Below are positions 17,269 through 24,812 of a DNA stretch of 24,812 nt, in pieces. Each line of letters begins with the position of its first letter. Position 1 is the stretch's first letter. The notes beneath the pieces were generated by a model. That model did no database searches, was not told the DNA's origin, and worked only from the letters and a program-made list of their open reading frames with translations. Made by a program: the position numbers and the translations under genes. The DNA comes from Parvularia atlantis (taxonomy: Eukaryota; Opisthokonta; Rotosphaerida), in assembly GCA_943704415.1 (NCBI GenBank), contig CALSCO010001000.1, positions 1-24,812 on the forward strand, read 5' to 3'.

Positions 17269-19461
17269 TCAGCGCTTCAGATGCGGCCACCGCAGCCCGC
17301 TGCCCTGCGCGGGCCGCGCGGGCGTGGCGGTGCGCGGCGTGGCGGGCGTGGCCATCGCGGGCCTGGCGGCAGCGGGCGCGCTGGCGACGGGCTTGACGGG
17401 TGTGCTGCGTGCGGGCGCTGCGCTCGTTCTGCGCGTGGCGCTCGTTAGCGACGTGCGCTTGCGGTGCGGCGCAGTCGGGCGCGCGCACGGTGTAGACGCG
17501 GCGGCCGGTGCGCGGTTCTCGTCCGGGCGGTGCCCCGCAGCCGGCTCGCCATCGCCGTCGCCTTCGTCGCTGCCGTCGTCACCGCCGCGGAGCTCGTCGC
17601 TTACCTCGACGATCATCGTCCCCTCGCACTGCGCGCGGCACCCGGTCAGCCGCACAGGCGCCTGCGAATTTCACAAACCTTGATGTCGGCCTCGACATCG
17701 ATCGCGGCGTTCAGCTGCTCGACCGTGTCCACGGCCGCCTGCAGCACCTCGTTGTGGTGGCCCAGGTTAAACAGGAACGTGACGGCGTCGCGGCTCTCCT
17801 TCTGGTGCGTGAAGAAGCTGCGGCGCCGTTCAGCACGCGCGCATTCCGGGCAGCACCGCGCGCGGCACAGCACCTGTCGATGCGCGAGATCATCTTCATG
17901 TACCGGTCGACCTCGAGCTCGGCGGCCTGGAGCTTGCGCGTCTGGTCGTGAGCGCGCTGTCAGAGCGCGGCACCCAGCGAGGCGAGCGCGCACCTTGTCG
18001 GCCTTGTACAGCTCAAGCTGCTGCAGAGCGCGCTTGTACACCTGCTCGATGTGGTTGCGCACGTTGGCCACGTTCTGCTGCACGGCCACGGCGCGCGTGT
18101 TGAGCCGCTGCTGCTGGTGCTCGAGCTTCTGAAACGACGCCTTGAGCAGGTCGTGTCGCTGTTTGCGGTTGGGATACGCGGGTTAGCAAGTGAGCTCATC
18201 CGCCAGCGAGGGGCATGCGCACATCGGCCGCCTCCTTGACGCGGTTGGCGAACGCGTCCGTGATGCGCTCCATGTGCCGGCCGTGGTCCTGCGTCGCACG
18301 TGTCAGACGGCAATTGCACGCGCACTGGGGCCAGGGCGCGCACGGGACAGCTGACGGTCACGCAGACGGCGCAGACGGGTAGCTCGCACGCCTTGCAAAA
18401 CAGCTCGATTGCGCACTCCTTGTGCGCGCGGCACTTTCCAAATGACACCTGGCGTAGCAAGTGCCGTCAGTCACGCTGCCGCGCCCCAGCGCATCGCGCA
18501 CGCGCACCGCGCCGATCGGCTCCAGTGCGTGCCACGTGGCCAAATCGCTCGCGCGGTGCAGCTGCTCGCCGCACGGCCGGCACAGGAAGCGGCGGAACAG
18601 CGTCGAGAAGACCTCGGCCTTGGTGGTGTTGCACTGCGTGCACGCGAGAGGCTGCCGTGCGTGTGAGCCACGCACGAATCTTTTTCGTGCATCGCGCACC
18701 TTGTGCGTCGCCTTTTCGAGCTCGGCGTCAAACTCAAACGTGACCAGGTACTGCTGAAAGAGCTGTGCACCGAAATGTGATCAGCGCAGAGTGACGGCAG
18801 CGCGCGCGCGCGTGCACCTGCACGGGGTCCTTGATCACGTACACCGTGCCCTCGTCCTCCTCCGACGCCGGCTCGAGCACGTACGCGTCAAATCCCTCCG
18901 GCAGCGCCTCGCCGGCCGCGCGCGCATCGGCCGCGTGCAGCGAGTGCCCGACGGCGACACGGCAGAAGACGTAGCGGTAGACCTGCTTGCCGCGCGGCTG
19001 GCCAGCTGCACTCGCACCGTCTCATTACGCGTGCGCACGCGCGCCGATTCCACCACGCACGCGGCAGCTCGAGCTTGCCGACGACGACGCGCTGGCCGCC
19101 GTCCGCGAACGCCCACCCGTGCGCGGTCTGCTGCAGCTGGATCTGGCCGGCCTCGATCCACGCCTCTACCTGCGTCATCGTCTGCGTATCGCCACCGCCG
19201 TCACCACCCGGCCGCCTCCGCCGTTGCGCGCGCACCCCGCAGCGCCGCTCAAACGTCGTCGCGCTCGACGTCGTCACGGTCTCGACGCCGACGACGCGCG
19301 GGGTCGTCGCAAACATGTGCAGCTGCCGCGCAGTCAGCGCGCTGGTCGCACGTGCGCATGGTTGCGCGCACCTTGAGGCTGTACTCGAGCCGGCGCATGA
19401 CCGCGTCGGCCGCCGCCGCCGCCGCCGAGCCCGCCGCCGAGCCCGCCGCCGCGCTCGTCAT
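17269..19461 (-). CDS. TRIM-like double B-box zinc-finger, coiled-coil protein, 525 aa, 12 exons
   Basis: Exons on the minus strand: 19461-19372, 19322-19236, 19181-19061, 19005-18818, 18762-18700, 18651-18508, 18448-18362, 18288-18223, 18158-17994, 17941-17874, 17817-17679, 17628-17269. The first B-box-like finger has Cys187, Cys190, Cys207, Cys210, His215 and His224. The second is a good B-box 2: CRAH, CKAC, CAVC, then HGRH (237-265). A long helical, coiled-coil-like region follows (about 283-400, HQQQRLNTRAVAVQQNVANV, HIEQVYKRALQQLELYKADK), then a disordered basic Pro/Ala/Thr tail of about 110 residues. No RING domain precedes the B-boxes, so ubiquitin ligase activity is not supported. Residues 100-183 (YRYVFCRVAVG, PEGFDAYV, VYVIKDPVQLFQQYLVTFEF) resemble the last strands of a PARP catalytic domain, but no NAD-binding motif is visible. 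B-box 2 is split by intron 7 between its sixth zinc ligand (Cys260) and the last two (His262, His265). Role unknown; the family generally mediates protein-protein contacts. Confidence 0.85.
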
Positions 19462-19536
19462 CGTTGTTCAAATCCGTAACGGTCGCAGCCAGCGCGGGTG
19501 GTCAACAGTTGTTATTGTCGTGTACATGTTGCGGCG
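19462..19536 (-). promoter_or_regulatory. 75-bp gap upstream of the B-box gene
   Basis: This lies between the B-box start codon and the stop of the next minus-strand gene. It is locally A/T-richer (caacagttgttattgtcgtg). It carries a 13-mer ATTGTCGTGTACA (19514-19526, plus-strand reading) also present at 825-837 upstream of the leftmost minus-strand gene. Promoter role is inferred from position. Confidence 0.35.
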
Positions 19537-19999
19537 TTACTCGCTGCCTTCGTCGGCCTCGTCGGCGTCGTCAAAGAGCTCGTCGTTGGACAGCAGGCGC
19601 GGGATGTCGGCGGCGGACGGTGGCGGGGCTGGCGGCGTGTTGCGGCGGCGGTCGTGCAGCAGCGGCGATGCTGTGCGACGGAACATAAGTGCTGTGACAA
19701 CGCGCGACATGAGGACGCACCGGGCCGCCGCCGTGGCCGCGCGGCGACGGCGGGCGCGCACAGCTGCATGCGCGAGAGCGGCGAGAGTGGGGCCAGCGGC
19801 ATCTTGGCAGTGCGTAACCCAGGCGGGAGCGCGATCAGCGGCACGGGCACGCGCGACGGTGCTGCGACGGTCGATCGGGTGGGCGCTGTGCGACGTGCGT
19901 CAGACCGTGCGCCACCGCTGCTGCAGCACCCGCACCGTCGGCCGCGAGCATCGCCAGCGCGTTGGCACCCCTCTTGCGCTTGCCGTGCCCGCTGTTGTC

Positions 20000-20031
<32 letters not shown>

Positions 20032-21040
20032 TGCTCGCCGCTGCGGCCGTGCTGTGCCCGTTGACTCGCACTGGTGCGGCGGTGGCGGGCGGTGGTGCCT
20101 TGTGTGCGATGCCACCGGGCACAAACAGCTCCGACAGGTTGGCGCCGCCGGTTTGGTACGGCTTGGGCAGCGCGAGCTTGATCTGGCTGAGCAGGGGCGC
20201 CGCGGGCTCGTCGTCCGAGTCGCTGTCCGCCTGCTCCGGCTCCTCCGCTTCGTCATTTGGCTCCTCGTCCGGCTGCGGCTCGTCGACTGGCTCTGGCTCT
20301 GGCACTGGCTTTGGCTCCTCGACTTGCTCCTTGGCAGGCACTGGCTCCTCGGTTGGCTCCCGCTCGTCGGTTGACTCCGGCTCTTCAATTGGCTCTGGCT
20401 CCGACTCTTCGACTGGTTCCGGCTCTGGCTCGTACACCGGCTCCGGCTCGACCGCCTCCTCGACCGCCTGCTCGTTGGATGCTTCGGGCTCCGCACGCAG
20501 CTCCTCCCGAACGCGCTTCATCTTGCGCTTCTGCTTGCGTATCTGCTTGAGTGCGCGCCGCATCATCTGCTCCGCACGCGCCGCGTCGTCTTCCTGCCGC
20601 GGCTCAGCGGCCGGCTCGGGCGCCGGCTCCGCGACGCGCCGCCGCTTCGCCTTGCGCGGAGGCGACTCGCCCTGCACCGGCGCGCGCTTGCCCGCGAGCA
20701 CGACCGACACCGTCTCGCCATCGCCGTCAAACACGTCCTCAATCGCGTACTCGTCTAGCAGCAGCACTCCCGCGCTGTTCTTGACGTGCCGCACGGTCGC
20801 GTCCTGCTGCCGCCCCTCACCGTCGCCGTCGCCTTCGATCTTGGCGTGCGCGCGCTCGATTGCCGCGCGTAGCTCGGCCACCGTCGCGCTCGCCGGCACG
20901 ATCACCAGGAACGGGTCTGGCGCGCCCGGCCAGCACACGTGCAGCTTGCGCCGCGGCGTCCCTGCGGTCCCGCGTGAGCGCAAAAGCCGTGCGCGTCCCC
21001 GACCACATGGCCCGTCTGCGGTACCCTGACGCGCGGCCAT
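19537..21040 (-). CDS. Acidic low-complexity protein with Dnt1/Net1-like N-terminal domain, 446 aa, 4 exons
   Basis: Exons on the minus strand: 21040-21025, 20961-19936, 19885-19721, 19670-19537; they join to 446 residues. Residues about 11-88 form a compact ubiquitin-like-looking domain: KLHVCWPGAPDPFLVIVP, ATVAELRAAIERAHAKI, LLLDEYAIEDVFDGDGETVS. The pattern (beta strand, TVxxLxxxIE helix, DVFxxGDxV end) resembles the N-terminal domain of fungal nucleolar proteins Dnt1/Net1. The rest is disordered: a basic stretch with PPRKAKRRR, a helical KQIRKQKRKMKRVREEL segment, a long Glu/Pro repeat (about 20240-20460 on the plus strand), a Ser/Asp run near 20000-20040, KRKRG, and an acidic C-terminus (LLSNDELFDDADEADEGSE). 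Composition suggests a nuclear or nucleolar protein. The start is set by intron 1 (20962-21024), which joins MAARQG to TPRRKLHV in phase. Domain assignment is tentative. Confidence 0.7.
20236..20460 (-). repeat. Imperfect Glu/Pro-coding tandem repeat
   Basis: On the minus strand this stretch encodes alternating Glu-Pro units (EPEPVYEPEPEPVEESEPEP and similar, then EPKPVPEPEPVDEPQP). On the plus strand it appears as repeated ctggctctggctc units. It is in frame within exon 2 of the Dnt1-like gene and probably expands and contracts by slippage. Confidence 0.8.
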
Positions 21041-21173
21041 TGCGTCTTCCGTCTGTCTGCGTGTCGCACTAAACCCGACGTGGCGATGATGAGCGCGTGC
21101 TGAGAGGGCGGCGTGCGCAGGCCCGTCCGTCCCGCGCGCCTCACGCACCACACCGCACGCGCGCGAGCCGCCC
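21041..21173. promoter_or_regulatory. 133-bp divergent gap, Dnt1-like / HID1
   Basis: Upstream region shared by two divergent genes. It contains tgcgtcttccgtctgtctgcg near the minus-strand start and cgcactaaacccgacg in the middle. Promoter function follows from position only. Confidence 0.35.
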
Positions 21174-24100
21174 ATGGGCAACGCCGAGAGCCGCCTGGGC
21201 TTCCGCCAGGCCGTGTTCCAGCTGTACGAGACAAAGGCGCGTGATTTGCGCACGAACTGTACGCGTGGCTGACGGGCGGACGGACGGGTTGGCGGACGGC
21301 AGGAGATCGCCGCGAGCGACACGGCGTTCTGGCAGCGGCTCTTTGCCGGGCCTGGCAGCATCGACGAGGTGCGCGGCGCGGCCTGTATCGCGACCGACCG
21401 CGCGCGCTGATCAATGGCGACCGCAGCTGTTCGGGATGATTGCGCCGCGCGACATCCGCTCAGTCATCACCAGGGCGCCGGTCAACCTCAAGATCCTCGT
21501 GATTAAGGCCGTCGAGATCATCGTCAAGGTGCTGCGCACGCGCGATGGCCGCCTACCATCGCCGCCTCCCTGACCCGAACTACAGGCGACCAACGAGCCC
21601 GGCGCGGCGCTCGATCGCGCGGCCGTCGAGGGCCTCAGCAACGCCGTGCGCCTGCTTGTGCGCGTGCTGCCGTTCGTGTTCGAGGACCGCGGGTACAACT
21701 GGAAGCAGGAGCTGTTCACACAGGTGCCGTGCGCGATCGCCCGCGCGCTCGCCGCGCTGACGGCGCCCGAAGCCCATCCCGGGCTCGGCGTCCGACAAGA
21801 CGCTTGCCGAGGAGCTCGTGGACCGCCTGTACGTGCTGCTGTTCCTGCCGGGCTTCACGCTCGCGCCGAACGTGACGAAGCGCAAGGACGGCACGTTCTA
21901 CATCATCTGGTAAGCGCGAGCACACGCCTCTGCGCACGCCACGGCTCACGACGGTGCCGCGTGCAGGGAGGTCGGCATCGCCGCCAAGGTCGCGCCGCCG
22001 TCGACCGTCGAGATCGACACGAACCGGCTCGAGGTGCTCAAGCTCATGCTGGTGCTCATGTCGCCCGTGCTGTACATGACGTCGAGTGCGTCGGGCGGGC
22101 GCGAGTGCGCTGCCGGCTCACGGGTGATCGCAGATGACCTGAAGAGCAACGGCAACTGGTGGACCATTTTGCTGATCCAGCGCGCCAACTCGACCATCGT
22201 CATGGCCCTGCTCGCGTCGCTGCTCAATGTCGTCTGCGCCTACGACCCGATCGGGCTGGGCATGCCGTACGCGCCGGCCGCTGCGTGTGGATTGCGCTCA
22301 CAGTGTCGCCGCGCGCAGATACAACTACTACGTCTTCAGTGACACGAGGGAACCGCTCGTCGAGACGTCGCTGCAGACGCTGCTTGTGCTGATCGACTAC
22401 TGCTACCCGCTCACGGGCGAGTCGATCCCGACCACGGCCGCAACGCCGATGCACGAGCCCGTGCCGCGGCCGGCGCACGAGACCGCCGCCGCGACGGGGA
22501 GCGCCGCAAGCGAGCAGACCCCTCAGCCGCCCGCGCCCGAGCACGACGGCGAGCCCGACCAGGACCTGGGCGCGGCGTCGCCTGCGCCGTCGGCAGCGAG
22601 CGCCTTGTCGACGCGCGCACCGGTCCGCCTCACGCGCGGTGGCACGAGGGCTGGCGTCACTCACTCGTGCCGTGCGCTCGTCTGTGTGCAGGGCAACATC
22701 TACCAGGAGTACATCGCGCGCGTGCACCGCAAGGAGGACTTCCAGGTGCTCGTGGCGGGCCTGGTGCGGCTGCTCAAGAGCGCGGTGGTGGTGCGCGCGC
22801 GGGGAGGACGGACGTGCGCGACCCGGTTCACGCTCTCCTCGCTCGCGCCCGCAGTCGACCCAGACGTACCTGCCCGGCTCGATGAAGCGCGTGCGGTTCA
22901 CGAACGACCTCGCGTACTTTGTGTGGAAGTTCCTCGAGCTCAACAAGCGCTTCTTCGCGCACCTGCTGCGCGACCCGGCGCTGCTCGACATTGTGCTATC
23001 GCTGCTCTTCTTCATGAGCGAGGCGCGGAACGACGACGGTGCGCGCCTGCGCCTGCGCGCGTGCACGTGGTCGCCTCACGTTTGCTCACCATGCGCAGGC
23101 AAGGTCGGCGTTGTGCACGTGATCGCCTTCACGATGCTTATCCTCAGCGGCGACCGCAACTTTGGCGTGCGCCTGAACAAGCAGTACGACCAGACGTTCA
23201 CGGCGCTCAAGCTGCCGGCATTCGAGGGTAATTACGCCGATGTACTGTTCCTGGTGCGTGCGGCACAGTGCGGCACAAGTGACGCGCGGCGTGCTGACGG
23301 CGGCCGTGCGCAGGTGCTGCACCAGGTCATCGTGGACGGGCACCGGAGCCTGCTGCAGCTGTACGACTGCATCCTCACGGTCATCGCCAACGCCGCGCCG
23401 TACGTGAAGAGCGTGAGCTCGGTCACGGCGCACAAGCTGCTGTCGCTGCTGCGGTGCGGCGTCGCGCCTGGCGCTGCGTGTGCCGTGCAGTGCTCACACG
23501 CGCGCGGTTGGCGCAGCATGTTCACCGCACCCAAGTTCCTCCTCGCCAGCCCGAACAACTGCGAGCTGTCGCTGGTGCTGATGGACGCGCTCAACAACAT
23601 GGTGCAATACCAGTTTGACGGTGTGCGCGCGGCCTGTTGTTGCTCGCCGTTGCGGTGCTGACCGGGCAATCCAGGCAATACGCGCCTCATCTACGCCATC
23701 CTGCGCAACCAGAAGCTGTTTGAGGCGCGCTTCGTACGCCGCGATGGCGCTCGTCGCCTGACGCGCTCTGTGCACAGGCCATCTACAACCTCGACCTGCA
23801 GACGGCCATGTCCAAGCTCAGCGTCACGTCCGCGTCCGAGAGCCTCGACAGCACGGCCGCGCCCGCCGAGGCTGCAGAGAGCGCACCTGCCGCCGTGCCG
23901 TCGCCGCGCGCCGCCAACGCGCCTGCGCAGTTGGCCGTGGCGCAAGGCGGCGCTCGGTGGACGCCGAACGAGGAGTGGGTGCGTGCACGCGCGGGCGGGT
24001 CTGCCTGTGCACCTGACCATGACGCAGATGTATCACTACAAGAACCGCCTGCCGCTGCTCGCGATCATGCGCCTGCTGCAGGTGCTCGTGCCGCAGGTCG

Positions 24101-24563
24101 AGCAAGTCTGCCGCGAGATGTGCGCGGTCGCTGCGGCAACGCACCACGCACTGACGTCGCGTCGTCGTGCCACAGGAACATCAACAGCGAGCAGACCGTG
24201 CTCGACTTCCTCAACAGCGGCACGCTCGTTGGCCTGCTCCCGCTGCCCAACCCGATCATGGTCCGGCGGTACAAGTGCGTGGCTGGGGGGGGGGGGGGAC
24301 CCGCTGTACTTGCTTTGGCCGCTGAGCAAGCAACTGCTGCCCAAGGTGGACGCGGTGCTGGAGATGTTGGCCCCCCTCAGGCCGAACGTGAGCACGTACG
24401 TCTGGGCGACGGTCAACCTGTGGGGCTCGATCTACCTCGCAAACCTGGTGCGGCGCACGGGCCGCGTGTGCTGTGTCGCTGACGTGCACACTGGGGCGCG
24501 CAGGAGCCGCCGATCTGGTACGGCACGCAGGTGGCCCTTTTTATCTTGCGAACGGTCGAGTGA
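21174..24563 (+). CDS. HID1: HID1 (high-temperature-induced dauer formation protein 1 family), 773 aa, 19 exons
   Basis: HID1 is a peripheral Golgi/trans-Golgi protein needed for neuropeptide sorting and dense-core vesicle maturation in animals; homologues occur in fungi and protists. Exons: 21174-21236, 21303-21368, 21427-21528, 21586-21723, 21773-21909, 21967-22085, 22134-22266, 22319-22622, 22692-22790, 22855-23038, 23099-23253, 23314-23453, 23517-23620, 23675-23733, 23778-23978, 24028-24119, 24176-24274, 24381-24447, 24504-24563. The result is 773 residues (human 788). Matches include MGNAESRLGFRQAVFQL (a Gly2 myristoylation signal as in animals), CAYDPIGLGMPYNYYVFSD, YIARVHRKEDFQVLVAGLVR, LSGDRNFGVRLNKQY, MVQYQFDGNTRLIYAILRN, MRLLQVLVPQVEQV, FLNSGTLVGLLPLPNP and EPPIWYGTQVALF at the C-terminus. 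Two Ala/Ser/Pro-rich linkers sit where human HID1 is also disordered. Intron 1 has a GC donor, intron 4 ends AAG, and intron 17 is ambiguous. Confidence 0.96.
21237..21302 (+). other. GC-AG intron (HID1 intron 1)
   Basis: The junction reads ACAAAG|gcgcgtga and ends gacggcag, 66 nt, with a CTGAC box inside. The next exon EIASDTAFWQRLF matches human VEATDDAFWDQFW and requires phase 0. The GT four bases on gives the wrong frame. Confidence 0.75.
24285..24298 (+). repeat. Run of 14 G inside HID1 intron 17
   Basis: A homopolymer of 14 G follows the donor gtgcgtggct. Runs of this length are prone to sequencing and assembly length error, but it lies in the intron in either splice model, so the protein is not affected. 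Confidence 0.95.
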
Positions 24564-24812
24564 AGCTCGTGTGTCGTGGTTCGCGCGGTCTGGTGCATTG
24601 CAAAAGCGACTGCCACCGGTCGGGCTTTGGCTACGGGCACGGCACAGTTTGCTCTGAGCGGACGCCTCTTACAAAAGTGCCTTTTTAAACCTAAACTGAA
24701 CTCCTTGTGTCACTGTGGAGCCGAGTCGTCCTTGGTGGCACCTTTCTCCGGGCCCGAGGCAGCCTCAGAGGTTTCCCCCCGCATCACGAGCAGTGCTCGT
24801 GGTTCTTGAGAT
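24564..24812. other. Unassigned tail after HID1
   Basis: 249 bp follow the HID1 stop to the window end. The first 90 bp look like a 3' untranslated region without an AATAAA signal. From about 24660 the sequence is lower in GC (acaaaagtgcctttttaaac, ctaaactgaactcc) than anywhere else in the window. A perfect 8-bp inverted repeat (cacgagca-g-tgctcgtg, 24785-24801) is near the end. I see no supported gene on either strand. Confidence 0.5.
24785..24801. repeat. Perfect inverted repeat, 8-bp arms, 1-nt spacer
   Basis: cacgagca, one g, then tgctcgtg form an exact palindrome about 220 bp downstream of the HID1 stop. It could be a cruciform, a dimeric protein-binding site or chance. No function is assigned. 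Confidence 0.7.

Noticed and set aside
18791-20374. Open frame of 527 codons on the plus strand
   Set aside because: It is antisense to the B-box and Dnt1-like genes. Its simple-sequence content is the reverse of the Glu/Pro repeat.
24281-24345. HID1 broken by the G run
   Set aside because: The run lies inside an intron in both splice models, so no frameshift is implied.
1-24812. Mobile or virus-derived elements
   Set aside because: I looked for transposase, reverse transcriptase, integrase and capsid-like sequence and for terminal repeats, and found none.

Overview
This is nuclear DNA from a GC-rich (roughly two thirds G+C by eye), intron-dense, very compact eukaryotic genome. The gene set includes an animal-type carnitine palmitoyltransferase 1, ribosomal protein eL38, SYS1, HID1, a TRIM-like B-box protein and a likely BCL7-type protein. 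It best fits a unicellular opisthokont or a close protist relative; I cannot name the species. The standard code is used, with TGA as the usual stop and TAA twice. I see no transposon, virus-like element, rRNA, tRNA or CRISPR array.

Layout, left to right: an unrecognised protein, cut by the window edge (26-805, minus); CPT1 (1090-4429, plus, 17 exons); eL38 (4543-5065, minus, first coding exon is the ATG alone); a giant protein of about 2,030 residues with a nucleotidyltransferase-like N-terminus and ankyrin repeats (5141-13625, plus, about 42 exons); a PhnZ-like HD-domain phosphonate oxygenase (13703-14564, plus, 4 exons); a PlsC/AGPAT acyltransferase (14670-15874, plus, 7 exons); a BCL7-like small protein (15935-16482, minus, 4 exons); SYS1 (16528-17225, plus, 4 exons); a double B-box protein (17269-19461, minus, 12 exons); an acidic protein with a Dnt1/Net1-like N-terminus (19537-21040, minus, 4 exons); HID1 (21174-24563, plus, 19 exons); and an unassigned tail to 24812. 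Gaps between genes are only about 43-284 bp and several are divergent pairs, the tightest with 45 bp between start codons.

The exon models were built by hand from splice sites, reading phase and remembered family sequences. Every model closes in frame. Introns are mostly 45-70 nt, begin GTGCG, carry CTGAC or CTCAC about 20 nt before the 3' end, and end CAG. At least five introns appear to start with GC (consensus G|GCRCGY) instead of GT. In the clearest case there is no GT anywhere that could serve.

Functionally, CPT1 (mitochondrial fatty acid import) and the acyltransferase (glycerolipid synthesis) are lipid enzymes, and SYS1 and HID1 both act at the Golgi/trans-Golgi. There is no operon logic. 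The most notable items are the phosphonate oxygenase with every known metal and gating residue at the right spacing, the nucleotidyltransferase-like ankyrin protein, and the GC-AG intron class.
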